This document shows, piece by piece, positions 44,797 through 54,874 of a DNA stretch of 64,000 nucleotides; within the stretch, counting starts at the first letter, position 1, and each line of letters opens with the position of its first letter. The DNA is taken from assembly GCA_946965045.2 (NCBI GenBank), contig OX337237.1:1240001-1304000 (forward strand), given 5' to 3'. The position numbers and the translations under genes were made by a program. This stretch comes from Epithemia pelagica. Its lineage: Eukaryota > Bacillariophyta > Bacillariophyceae > Surirellales > Surirellaceae. A model generated the notes under the pieces. That model was not told where the DNA came from. It ran no database searches and saw only the letters and a list, made by a program, of their open reading frames with translations.

Positions 44797-46338
44797 TCAC
44801 AACGCGGATGAGTACTGCAGTAACGTTTCCAGCGCTGCAACAACGTCAGTGTACAGATCAATCATATCCGCTTGGGCGAATCGGCCTCGAGCGTGTTCCT
44901 GGGACCGCCACCGATTATTCAAAACAATTACATCCTTTGGCACCCGTTTATTGCGTGCCTGAGTTGTTGATCCTCTTCGCAAGGAACGTCTGAAACTGTA
45001 AGTTCCAAGCGATTCCAATTCGTTGCCCAGCAAATCCTCTCGTTTCTTTTGGCACTGGACCAGTAGTTCGTGAAGCCACAAATCGAGTTGTTGGATTGTG
45101 GATGGACGCTCTCCTGTTGGTTTCATCCGGAATAGCGGGCCGTGGGTGATTTGCCTTCTCTCGTATGCTCTCATCAACCGAACTAACCATTTCCGATTTT
45201 GTATTCCAGATTTTGTTCTCTCGGCCAAAGGGATCTTGTGTTTTTGTCTTGCTATCATTCCCTTAAACCTTCCTTCGAGGGCAATTAAGACATGCGGACG
45301 GGTGGGATGGATGTGCCCTCGATTTGAAAGCTCACGCGTTTCGAACAGCCGTGCGTGTCCCAATTCCTCCCCACGCAAAGCACTAGAGAACCCAATCATC
45401 AATGCCGCACCGACGTTGGCTATATCGAATACTTGTTTTTCGTCTTGACACTGTTCAGCTTCTTGATAGCGTCGTTCCAAAACTTCTCCAAGTGCCATGA
45501 GTACATCGACAGACATTGCCGCATCCTGTATTTTGACATCGCCCATTCTTTCATGGGATCCGTCCATGAAACGCTTGAACCAAAGGGTGTTGGAGACGCT
45601 GTCTGTTACCCTGGTCGATTTTCTGCCGTCACTTAACACCGCTCCATTCGATCCTGATGGAGTCGAGTGCACAAAGTTGGAGAAGGCTGACCGTATGCCT
45701 CTCATCGTGTCCCACTGGATAGTCCTGGAGTTTTTCCCTTTGTCTAACGAGCGTTGAAGGGAAACCATAGCTGGGATCATTCCGAGAGTGTCTTCGAGTG
45801 GGTACGGTCCTCTTCGATGCTTTGGAGCTGGTGATGAAATCCGGAGACCAGCCAGTATTGTCATTGCCTTAGTCATCTCTCTCATATTTCCTTGCACCGT
45901 GCTTGACCTCCGAGCCCAAAAGGCATCCAGGTAAGCTCTTATCATGCACTTTAACGCCCAAGCGTCGTGCTCATCCTTCACATCTGGATCTCTCTTGTAA
46001 ATATTCCTAAAATGACATAGCTCACACTGAAACGGCGTCATAAGATGGTCTCCGGCTCTTGCAGTAGTGAACCATGCCTTGAGATCTCGCTTTTCTGTTT
46101 CTGTAGTCTCCCATCCCGGCTCCTCGAGTACGTGATTGCCAAACTCGTCCTCCTCCAGTTGTAGGGGTTGGAGATCTCTAGGGAAGGGGTCTATCGTTCC
46201 TGGCACCACATAGCAGTGAGGATGATACGCCCCCCGGCATGGTTTCCAATGCCCGCGAGCGTATCCAAAATTGGCACAGATAATCCCGTGCGTGTGCGAT
46301 AGACTTCCGGTGCATCTGACGCAGCACATCTCCCTCAT
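44797..46338 (-). CDS. Tyrosine recombinase of YR retrotransposon
   Basis: 513 residues from the ATG at 46338, overlapping the 3' end of the RT frame by 161 bp in another frame. Role: integrates the circular or linear cDNA by site-specific recombination, replacing a DDE integrase. Seen: an N-terminal Cys/His cluster (CCVRCTGS...HTHGIICANFGYARGHWKPCRGAYHPHC), a second CELC pair at 105-108, an all-helical core-binding region, and the catalytic domain. The catalytic residues are R322 (SALRGEELG), box II RSLRRG (R451...R454), W477 (NNRWRS) and the nucleophile Y496 (DMIDLYTDV). The canonical His of HxxR is Arg here. The frame is intact, unlike gag. Confidence 0.85.
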   Translation of the reverse strand: MREMCCVRCTGSLSHTHGIICANFGYARGHWKPCRGAYHPHCYVVPGTIDPFPRDLQPLQLEEDEFGNHVLEEPGWETTETEKRDLKAWFTTARAGDHLMTPFQCELCHFRNIYKRDPDVKDEHDAWALKCMIRAYLDAFWARRSSTVQGNMREMTKAMTILAGLRISSPAPKHRRGPYPLEDTLGMIPAMVSLQRSLDKGKNSRTIQWDTMRGIRSAFSNFVHSTPSGSNGAVLSDGRKSTRVTDSVSNTLWFKRFMDGSHERMGDVKIQDAAMSVDVLMALGEVLERRYQEAEQCQDEKQVFDIANVGAALMIGFSSALRGEELGHARLFETRELSNRGHIHPTRPHVLIALEGRFKGMIARQKHKIPLAERTKSGIQNRKWLVRLMRAYERRQITHGPLFRMKPTGERPSTIQQLDLWLHELLVQCQKKREDLLGNELESLGTYSFRRSLRRGSTTQARNKRVPKDVIVLNNRWRSQEHARGRFAQADMIDLYTDVVAALETLLQYSSAL

Positions 46339-49300
46339 ACTTGAGAATGTCCGAGAATTTAACTCGCCAAGGATTTCTGTTCAGCAAAGGAAAAGCGAAC
46401 GCTATAGTTAGAGGTTCATGTTCCGTATCTTTTGGCCAAAACTCATCACTGAACGGAAGAACACAAAACATGTCCACTGCTTTGCTCAACATTCTTCTCC
46501 ATCGTCCACTCAACAACGATGGGGTGAGAATCACATGTGTGTTCCAAGGGCGAACATGCCACGCCTCTGCCATCAAGAAGACAGCAACATCGGCCAAGCA
46601 GGGCGGTGGGATCCACACAAAGATTCCGTCTTGTTCTTGTGGTACGGTGAACCAATCCGTAGTGTTCAAGATCTTTATTTCATCCGTATTGTTGACAACT
46701 TGTCGAAGGAGCGCTGTCAAGACTCGGGGTTGCCTTTCTACGGCCGACTTGTGGAGCGGAACGAATCCCAACATGTCAGCCCCTCGCATAACTCCGTTTG
46801 TGAGGTCAGAGCGAGACAAGCCGTCGGTTCCTTGGGCGATCATCCTCTTGCCCGATACCCAAACAACATGCACAAAGGCTTTGCCAACCATAAGTATTTT
46901 GTGGAGACAAAACATAAGTCGTAAGACTTCTGGCGACTCGGCGGTGCCTCTGTAAAATGCGGATTCAGCATGCATGTTGTCCGTAAAAATGAAGACTTCG
47001 GCCAGAGAGTTGAGTCTTCCCTCACTCGCCATTTGTTCTACCTTCATCACAATATTCGCCAGTTTGCGAAAGTTGGATGATGACCCTTTCATTTTGTCCG
47101 GTTGCCAAGCCCCGAAATCGACTTCGACCTTCTCATCTCCTGGCGTCCATCCTGACATTCCGAAGCCAGCTCCCGAGGCGTCTCCGAAGAAATATCTGAC
47201 TTTGGCACCTTGCTTGTCTGGTCGTAGGGTTCGATGAGGAGGTTCTTCACTTTCGGTAAGTTGCTCCAACGCTTCTACGTCAAATTCCATTCGTGATACC
47301 ATTCTGACTCTTTCCGGTGCTTGGTCAGACGCTTCGCTCACTTCATTCAGCGTTTCTGATCCCACTTTCCAGCCGTCCTCATCTCGGTCCGGCCGCCAGC
47401 TGTTCATGCTGGCGTATACTCCGTTTAGGTAAATTCGTATAACCAAGTAAGCTCTGCCAACATGGTTGAGGAAACCTGCCACCTGTTCAAGTGTTTTGCG
47501 ACTGATCGTCCCTTTTGGTTTGGCTTGGTTTCTGTCATCAATCTCTTTTCGAAGACGAGCGATTTCTCGTTTAGTCTTGTCCCACTTTTCCTGTGACACA
47601 GCCATAAACGGTCTTCTAGGTGATGTACCACAGACTACTCCAGCCCAGGCTCCAGGACTCTGTGTTTGTTCTCGTCTCTTGCGAGCGGCATCTTGTACAC
47701 CATGATAAGCCGCGGTTTTTGCGATCTTAGAACTAACTTGCCATGCGTCTTCCGCTGTTGGTCCCGTCCCTCGTAGATCATCTACATAGTCGTGTGCATC
47801 GGCCGCCAGTTCGCCTGAGGACCTATATTTAGCTATCCACGGAATTCCTGGTTGATAGGTCCGTGTTCCGGGTAGGTTTGTTATCACACGACTCCATCGA
47901 AACACGTTTTCAGGGTCATCGGGTTTTCCCAGCATAACGCGCTTTAGTCGCCGCGTTTGTTGTACAGTGTTGAAGGGTGAAGGACTTTGTCCCATGGGAC
48001 ATCGTGCCCATCCTTCCACAAATAATTCCCCCGAATCCGTTTTACCATAGATCGGGGTCAGATCCATCCCACTGAAAGCTTGAAGATCCGGATGGATCCA
48101 GAAATTTAAAAACATTTCCCCGTAATCGTTGTCGACGCACCAGTAAGCGTCGTCCAACGTTCTTGTGAGAACATCCGCATCGGGCAGAGGAAACCATGGT
48201 GCATGAAGACATGAATTCAATCCACTCTTGGTTCCATTGTAAACCATCCGAATGTCGGTCTCCCCCTTTGGTACGGCAAAGTAGTTCATTGTCGCCTTCC
48301 ATTCGCCTGGTCCGACGTATTGCTTGATTCTCACATCTTCTATCTTTTCCTTGATCTTGGAGATTGTTTCTTCGTCGCCTAAGCCTTGTTGCCGCTCGAT
48401 AAGAGGACGGGGGATGTTTGTCCAAAGGGGAGGCACTCCAATGGCCAAATCTCGCATATATTCTTCGGGCCATCGCCAGAAAAAGACTCCTGAGCCCATC
48501 GGCCATCCCCAAAACGTCGCCTTCATCGCCTGCTGACACGCCTGAATGCCTCGATCGTACACAAGACGCCACCAGCGAGGTTCATTAATTTTTATTACAG
48601 ATTCATATTTAACCCACCAATCAAACCATGATCGGCAAACATTTCGCTTCCAGCGAGTTAACATGACGGTACGCATCAGTGCAAATGCTCGTCGATGAGA
48701 GTCTTCTAACTGTTCACAATTCAACAAGAATCTCACTCGATCGTCCCACAATTCGACAGGTACCGCTGCCTTGTCATGTTTTACAGCTTTCTCCGTGTTG
48801 GTGTCCACTGCCGATTGCTTGTTGCGCTCATATCCCTTCATGCGCTTGAGTCCAGAATTGCCGTGGTCCTCTCTTTCCTTTTCGACCGTTCCCGTGTCGG
48901 TCTTACAACTTTTCCTCATGCCCGACGGTTCTTCACTGTCGAGTTTTTGGATTTCCTCGGCCTTTCGTTTATGAGTTGATCTCGTCCATTCGGCCAGACA
49001 CGTTCCGATCGTTGCTGCAGCCTTGATGGGGGCTGTCAATTCACGGACCATGACTTCCTTGGTGGATTCATTCCAACCTTTTGATAGAGTCGCCGGTATA
49101 TCCAAGCAAGCGACCACTTCTGACACTGTTAAGGATCGGTACGTGAACGCTCTTGGGCCATACACTGTTGGAAGAGTCCACAGTTTTCTTCGTTTCATTC
49201 GAACTTCGTTCCAACTGACTTGTTGTTGTCCTTCTGCTTTCGCTTCTTCACGCGCACAGCGGCTGCGCTTTCCTGTCTTGGTTTTATCCAACAAATCATG

Positions 49301-49945
49301 AAAGGAGCTGTCGGCTCCCTGCAAAAGATCATCGATCCAAAATTCGCCCGTCGTAAACTTCTTGGAGTCGATTCTTGTCCAAGCATGCACTCGGCCCTTC
49401 CAGTCAGTCACGCCCCCCAATTCCTTGTGATCCAACACTCGACTTGAAACTTTCCACCCTTGAGGAGGCTTCCCTCGTGGTGAACGGTTCGATAGCACTA
49501 CTTGCAAATCCTCGTGCCAGAACAGAGGGTCTGATCTGGGTGGTCGGAATGGTCCTTCAAACACAACAACATGACTCCTTGGGTAAAGGCTCCAATCGAA
49601 ATTGTTTACGGCTTCCGACGTAATTGAGTCCTCGAGAGGGGGCATCCAATACACTTCAGTGTGTGGGCCGACCAGGTTCTCCCAATGACTTTGATTCTTC
49701 GGCAGCAACAGCCAATCCAGTGTACAATTCGATAAGTTGCTGGTCAACGTTAACCACGCAGGTATTCCGTTCGACACTATACCCATTTTCAATTCGCCGT
49801 CTTGAAGAGGAACAGTTCGTCGAAACCAAGACGAATACGATTCGGTGACAGGAGTTGCTATTTCAAATTTTTCTACAATCGTTGGGGATTTCTCGAGATC
49901 CCTTGCCTCGTCCTCTTTTCCCTGTCTTTCCGACCCACCAATCAA
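46178..49945 (-). CDS. Reverse transcriptase-RNase H of YR retrotransposon
   Basis: A 1255-codon frame, directly following a TGA in the same frame and without an ATG at its start (the first codon after the stop is TTG). About 480 N-terminal residues are unassigned. RT motifs: NYFAVPKGETDIRMVYNG, LNSCLHAPWFPLPD, motif A region DYGEMFLNFWIHPDLQAFSG, B region CPMGQSPSPFNTVQQ, and C AHDYVDDLRG (near residue 718). RNase H: YFFGDASGAGFG, SSNFRKLANIV, VFIFTDNMHAESAFYRG and RMIAQGTDGLSR. After RNase H the frame continues with IFVWIPPPCLADVAV, a conserved post-RNaseH segment of these elements. At the RNase H catalytic Glu position (usually REL) this copy has RKL. Confidence 0.87.
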   Translation of the reverse strand: MIGGSERQGKEDEARDLEKSPTIVEKFEIATPVTESYSSWFRRTVPLQDGELKMGIVSNGIPAWLTLTSNLSNCTLDWLLLPKNQSHWENLVGPHTEVYWMPPLEDSITSEAVNNFDWSLYPRSHVVVFEGPFRPPRSDPLFWHEDLQVVLSNRSPRGKPPQGWKVSSRVLDHKELGGVTDWKGRVHAWTRIDSKKFTTGEFWIDDLLQGADSSFHDLLDKTKTGKRSRCAREEAKAEGQQQVSWNEVRMKRRKLWTLPTVYGPRAFTYRSLTVSEVVACLDIPATLSKGWNESTKEVMVRELTAPIKAAATIGTCLAEWTRSTHKRKAEEIQKLDSEEPSGMRKSCKTDTGTVEKEREDHGNSGLKRMKGYERNKQSAVDTNTEKAVKHDKAAVPVELWDDRVRFLLNCEQLEDSHRRAFALMRTVMLTRWKRNVCRSWFDWWVKYESVIKINEPRWWRLVYDRGIQACQQAMKATFWGWPMGSGVFFWRWPEEYMRDLAIGVPPLWTNIPRPLIERQQGLGDEETISKIKEKIEDVRIKQYVGPGEWKATMNYFAVPKGETDIRMVYNGTKSGLNSCLHAPWFPLPDADVLTRTLDDAYWCVDNDYGEMFLNFWIHPDLQAFSGMDLTPIYGKTDSGELFVEGWARCPMGQSPSPFNTVQQTRRLKRVMLGKPDDPENVFRWSRVITNLPGTRTYQPGIPWIAKYRSSGELAADAHDYVDDLRGTGPTAEDAWQVSSKIAKTAAYHGVQDAARKRREQTQSPGAWAGVVCGTSPRRPFMAVSQEKWDKTKREIARLRKEIDDRNQAKPKGTISRKTLEQVAGFLNHVGRAYLVIRIYLNGVYASMNSWRPDRDEDGWKVGSETLNEVSEASDQAPERVRMVSRMEFDVEALEQLTESEEPPHRTLRPDKQGAKVRYFFGDASGAGFGMSGWTPGDEKVEVDFGAWQPDKMKGSSSNFRKLANIVMKVEQMASEGRLNSLAEVFIFTDNMHAESAFYRGTAESPEVLRLMFCLHKILMVGKAFVHVVWVSGKRMIAQGTDGLSRSDLTNGVMRGADMLGFVPLHKSAVERQPRVLTALLRQVVNNTDEIKILNTTDWFTVPQEQDGIFVWIPPPCLADVAVFLMAEAWHVRPWNTHVILTPSLLSGRWRRMLSKAVDMFCVLPFSDEFWPKDTEHEPLTIAFAFPLLNRNPWRVKFSDILKYEGDVLRQMHRKSIAHARDYLCQFWIRSRALETMPGGVSSSLLCGARNDRPLP

Positions 49946-52737
49946 TCATTCTTCCTTGGGGGTATTGTTGCTCTTGGCTTTCTTGGACGGAAGGCGGGCT
50001 TGAATGTTTTTGACCTGGCTCTCCACCGCGTCGACCTTTCTCTTCGCTTGCTGTGCGTCGGACAGAGCTTTCTTTACATCATCCACGATGGGGTTCACGT
50101 CGTCGTGAAAACTAACAACATCCAACAAAAAATGTGTCAGCATGGGGCCGACCTTGGGATGATTTTTGAACTGGTGTTCAACAAACTCCTTCTGCAAGCG
50201 ATGCGCTTGCAAGGTCGCCCACAACAAATCTGGGGCACGTTCTCGCGTCGTTGCCTGGTTGATGGTTATCTCGCTGCAAGCGCGTCGGGGCATACTGATG
50301 ACCTCGAAAACGATGCGCGTAATATTTTGCACGAGATCCCAACGTCTTGTTTCGGAAAGGTTTGTATCAGAACCATAATCCTCCACTTGGTCCTTCATGT
50401 AGATGAAGAGTGTGTCAAGGAAACTCTTCGCGTCCGAAAGCAAGTATCGAGCTATCACCTTGGCATCTCGGGACATTGACGAAGTCTCGATCTCGGACAT
50501 GAGGGCCGGGTATTTGTCAGCAATCATTTTCCTGATGGCGTTCGCTGTTCCAGAATCTCTTGACCCAGAGCCTTTGAATTTTTCGTAAGTTTCTACCTAG
50601 CTGAGTTTCCTTGGGCTCGCTCTCGCTTGGTCAGGAGTCCCAGCTAGAGCTGTGGGAGCAACCAACTGAAACGAGTACACTGCCTTCTGATCGCTCGCTC
50701 GCTCCATATTGGAGCGTTGACCGCGATAGTGTACATCCACATTCTCTGAAAAACTTTGGGATGCAGTCGTACACATTTCCATGAGGGCCATGGCGTCAAC
50801 GAATTTCAACGCCTCCGTCGTCACGCCGTTGGATGAAACAAACGCTGAAACATGCGACAGAGAGGTGAACTTGAAGCCTTCCACTTCAACTGTTTGACTT
50901 TCCGTCCTAGCTTCCAGGTCCTGAATGCGCAAACGGTTCTTCTGCGACTCCTCTTCCAACTTGCTAACCAATTTACGGATCTCAATCACCTCGTCCTGAG
51001 AGAGATTGAAAAGAGACGTCTGGCCACCCATGCTTCCCGCAGCTTGAGCTGCCGCGGCCGTTGTACTTCTGATGTGGTGTTCAAAGTCCGTCAGGCCGCC
51101 CTTGAGGAAAAACTTTTCCGCGACCTTGAGTGTTGGAGACGCTTTCGACAACTCAGCCCAAATGGCTTTGTTGACCTGTTCGGTAATCAACGCGACAAAT
51201 TCCTTCCGCGACAAATGTAATGCTTCGTTCTTCATCGAATGGAGATGTGTCTTCAAGGCATCGATTGATGCATACATTCCCTTGAAACTTTCTCCGTGGA
51301 GGGCTTGGGTTTCCTGAACGGCTTGAAGGAGAGCCGGATGAATCTTTTTCTCCTCCTGTGCCTGTCGCCACTCACCGATTGCTTGCCACACTGTTGTAGC
51401 ATCCAAATCGTCGGGCGGGGCACCCAACAATCCACTGAGTACATTCACCTTGTCTACGAGCACGTTGATGAGCTGATTCTGTTCAACTTGACGGATACGC
51501 ATCGCCGACAACTCTGCCGCCGTGGCTCGATGGACCTGCGCCGTGGCGACCGTATTCTGAGTTACCTTCTGTTTGAATGTCACATCATCCAGCTCCTCCC
51601 CCAGATCTTCCAATTCGCTTTCTTCGATGGGAGACGGCACTTCTACTGCTTCCAACTCAAGCCGCTTCGCAGGAGTAAAGGCCAGGAGTAAAGGCCGTAA
51701 ACGTGGCGTCCTGCTGGATCTCGTCGAGCGTCTTATGCTTCAACGGTGTTGCGGGACCAGAACTCAACAACGTGGTGTCTTGGCCTTGGGTGTCACCGCT
51801 CAGCATGGCGGACATTGATGACCAAAGCCAAACCGGTTTGAGAGCGCGGGTCATCTCCTGAAGCTTCGACTTGGGGAGCTTGGTGGCATCCAAGAAGGGA
51901 TCTTGGAACGCCAACACAGGAGCGGAGGAAGTAGCGCCAGTTTTAGGAGTGGGCACGCGAATGAACACACACTGTTGAAGCCCTTGCTCGCGCAGGCCAC
52001 CAGTGAAAGAGACAGCTTTACGATGGGACTTGATGCTGCATCGTCCTTTTGTCTGAATACAAAACTTTCCAGCCACCCCAACGACCGCACCGCAGACCGA
52101 CTCGTTCACCAAATCCAACACAACAAGAGACACAGAATTCTGTAAATCGTTAGTAACACTATTAGATGGCTCACCATTGGTAGTAGAAGATTTCGCATCT
52201 TCTTGAAACTTCACGCGTCCACTTGCTGACGGAGCATCATACTCCACGAACTGAGAAGTGTCGCGAGCGACCGGTTCATGTGTATCCAAAATGGCAGGCT
52301 TGAACACACGTGCCTCGGGCTTGGACCAATCGCGACGCGAAGCGACATTACCACTTGTTGTTTCCGCAGCAAACGCAGACTGCGAGCGAGACTCGGCATT
52401 CAACGTGGCAGTCATGAGATCGGACTCGGTGAGGCCATCGAGCGAAAAGGATTCGCGAACGGCCGTGGGATCGGTGTTCGTGTCCGCGAGGAACTGATCA
52501 CCAAACGAACGCACGGACGGCACCAGGAACCGCGGCGAAGCCGCAAGCGATAACACCAGGATCCCGCGAGGCCGAAACACCCACCCCCAAGCCGAAATCC
52601 GAGAACGCCGAAGCTAAGTCAGGAGGACCAGCAGGCGGAGCGGGAGGCGGACCAGACACCGGAGAGTCACGCGAACGAGACGAGACGCGAGGATCGCGAT
52701 AAAGCGAGGCACGAGCGGAAAAACCAGAAGACGACAT
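49946..52737 (-). pseudogene. Gag of YR retrotransposon, broken by frameshifts and a TAG
   Basis: The start is the ATG at 52737 (MSSSGFSARASLYRDP). Three pieces read in succession. (1) P/G-rich N terminus to about 52500. (2) 52580-51657, shifted by one base, rich in S/T/V. (3) 51655-50597, a 352-codon coiled-coil-rich piece (SALRIRQVEQNQLINVLVDKV type helices; EVIEIRKLVSKLEEES). After a TAG in the same frame, the helical C-terminal piece 50596-49946 follows (IADKYPALMSEIETSS; WDLVQNITRIVFEVI; PDLLWATLQAHRLQKEF; THFLLDVVSFHDDV). Pieces 2 and 3 are separated by a 13-bp tandem duplication that explains the frame change. The product would be a structural particle protein of about 900 residues if undamaged. 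Confidence 0.7.
51671..51696. repeat. 13-bp tandem duplication in gag
   Basis: AGGAGTAAAGGCC occurs twice in direct succession (51671-51683, 51684-51696). Removing one copy joins the two gag frames. Confidence 0.95.
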
Positions 52738-53436
52738 GGGGGCGATGGCAGGGTGTAACAGCAAAAACAAAACAGATGATCGTCAGACAAGAGATACAAT
52801 ACCTGCAAGGTAAAGCACCTTTGATCAACAATCAACCTGAAAGACAGTGACTCGATCGATCTCACTCCCAACCACAACTCTAGATCTTCATCATTCATTA
52901 CTTCAAGATGACCAGAATCGCGTTGGGCGTGATATTCTTCTTTTCATTATACGTCAGTCGATGCGTGCGTCATTTCATTTTCTTCATATCAATCGCCATA
53001 TTAGCTGGGGCACATGTAGGTACTCGTACTCGATTACAGATCCCAGTCAGGGTTACTCGGTATTTTGTCCATAATAGTGTGAAATAGATCCCTGGGCAAT
53101 AGTAGGTGTCCAACTAAGTTTTGGTCTTGGACATCCGTTGTCCTCCTATGTAGATTTCATCTCTTATTAAGTGATACACTCGGACATGATCCACAATAGC
53201 CCTGTATGTATTCATCATGTGTCACATAATGTACTGCCCTTTTATGATTATTAAACTGACTTATGTGTCACAACACTCACAATAGCATGATAAGTACTTC
53301 CTCCACAGACACTGTGTGCCATTGGTCCGTTGGAGATCTCAATAGACTCTCTAGCGCTCTCACTCTCTTAAAGTTTGCAGTATTGTAAATGAGGAGAGCA
53401 TAGAGAACGCTAGCAACTAGAATACAACTGACCATT
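52738..53436. other. Upstream flank of the retrotransposon, no gene
   Basis: Probably the 5' non-coding part of the retroelement and then flanking DNA. It contains one TACTCGTACTCG word near 53023. No terminal repeat was recognised. Confidence 0.4.
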
Positions 53437-54582
53437 GAATCGGACAACGGACAATAGGACACGGACAACGAGCAATAGGACACGGACAACGAACAATAGG
53501 ACACGGACATGGGACAATAGGACACGGACATGGGACAATAGGACACGGACAAGGGACAATTAGGACACGGACAAGGGACAATAGGACATGGACCATGGAC
53601 TTGGGCCGGCACTACTAACCACCAAAGTCAACCACCACGATGATGTTGACACTAATGAGGTGCAAAACAACAATCAAACTTTCCCACCCATGCGTGTGGA
53701 ATTGTTTAAGACAGGGATGAAGTCATTTGGACAATGAATCGGACAATCGGACAACCAATCGGACACTCAGACAGCCTCCATATGAAACAACATCACTCAC
53801 CAGGAAAGCCAGACAACAATCAAACATCGAGTGGGTGAATGCAACAATGAATCTGTTTTGTTCAATGGGTGGATGGGGCTTCACCAGACAATATCTTTGC
53901 TCATGGCTGGTCATGCAATGAACTCAAATTTTTGTCAACTTCGCTCGTTTTCCCCCTTCCGAAGTCGAACTCAAATCATATCATCATATGGTAACAGAAC
54001 AAACACACCTATATAATCTCTTCTAATAATATGATAGTTGTCTGATTTTTGCTCGTCAATAATCTTGTTGTACAGTGCTTGGTTTGCATGATCCGACTGT
54101 GATTGTCTGTATTCCACTTGTCCGATTCAATGTCCACTTCTTTTTCTGACTGTCCTATTCACCAACCTACTCGTGCCCAAACCCTCCCCATCCCCCCATA
54201 ATACAATATAGTTGGATTGTTACATTCACCCACTCGATGTTTGATTGTCGTCTGGCTTTCTTGGTGAGTCATGTGGAGGTTGTCCGATTGTCCGATTGTC
54301 CGATTCGTTGTCCGATTGTCCGATTCATTTTCCTATTGTCTTCTTCCCTGTCTTAAACAATTCCACACGCATGGGTGGGAAAGTTTGATTGTTGTTTTGC
54401 GCCCCATTAGTGTCAACACCATCGTGGTGGTTGACTTTGGTGGTTAGTAGTGCCGGCCCAAGTCCATGGTCCATGTCCTGTTGTCCCTTGTCCATGTCCT
54501 ATTGTCCCTTGTCCGTGTCCTAATTGTCCCTTGTCCGTGTCCTATTGTCCCATGTCCGTGTCCTATTGTCCCATGTCCGTGT
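53437..54582. mobile_element. Fold-back element, about 350-bp inverted arms with 20-bp tandem repeats
   Basis: The left arm 53500-53846 (with extra tandem units out to 53437) is the reverse complement of 54218-54582 with high identity. Matching landmarks include GGGCCGGCACTACTAACCACC, CCACCCATGCGTGTGGAATTG and CATCGAGTGGGTGAATG. The outer part of each arm is a tandem array of a 20-bp unit (GGACACGGACAAGGGACAATA type). There are about 7 units left and 5 right. The inner part has CGGACAAT sub-repeats. The roughly 370-bp centre has no gene. This is the structure of fold-back (FB/TFB-like) elements. Confidence 0.8.
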
Positions 54583-54844
54583 CATGTTCGAGTCAACTCC
54601 TCTGGATGATTGCATAAATCCATAATGGTATCATTCTTCATTTCGGCACACTGCGACTTACGGATGGTGGGGTTCGCGCCGTTCTCGGCTTGGTTTGCGA
54701 ATTTATTTTCCTTCCATGCTTTCAACACTTTAACATTGTTTCTGCTATAAGAGTTTTCAAAAGGATCACTTCGAAACACGAATAAATTCCAGGGTTTTCA
54801 TGTTCGAGTCAACCTCTCTGGATGATTACATCAATCCACAATTA
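54583..54844. repeat. 46-bp direct repeats, 216 bp apart
   Basis: CATGTTCGAGTCAAC followed by CTCTGGATGATT occurs at 54583-54629 and 54799-54844 with a few differences. The first copy abuts the fold-back element's right arm. Confidence 0.7.
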
Positions 54845-54874
54845 ACGTTTATGTCGTGCTATTTTATAAACCCT

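Larger units (their letters stand above)
44797..52737 (-). mobile_element. Tyrosine-recombinase (DIRS/Ngaro-type) retrotransposon
   Basis: About 8 kb of coding sequence, all on the minus strand: a Gag region (52737-49946, damaged), RT-RNase H (49945-46178) and a tyrosine recombinase overlapping it (46338-44797). The RT (YVDD) with an RNase H ending in GTDGLSR followed by a YR is diagnostic of YR retroelements. No DAM-like methyltransferase domain is visible between RNase H and YR. That is the Ngaro-like rather than the DIRS/PAT layout. Terminal repeats were searched for by eye in 44000-44796 and 52738-53300 and not found, so the exact ends are unknown. Confidence 0.85.

Noticed and set aside
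45098-45757. Plus-strand frames inside the recombinase gene
   Set aside because: Antisense of an intact recombinase frame.
46341-46955. 204-codon plus-strand frame
   Set aside because: Antisense shadow of the RT-RNase H frame.
54582-54779. 65-codon minus-strand frame between the 46-bp direct repeats
   Set aside because: Too short, no family; most likely chance.
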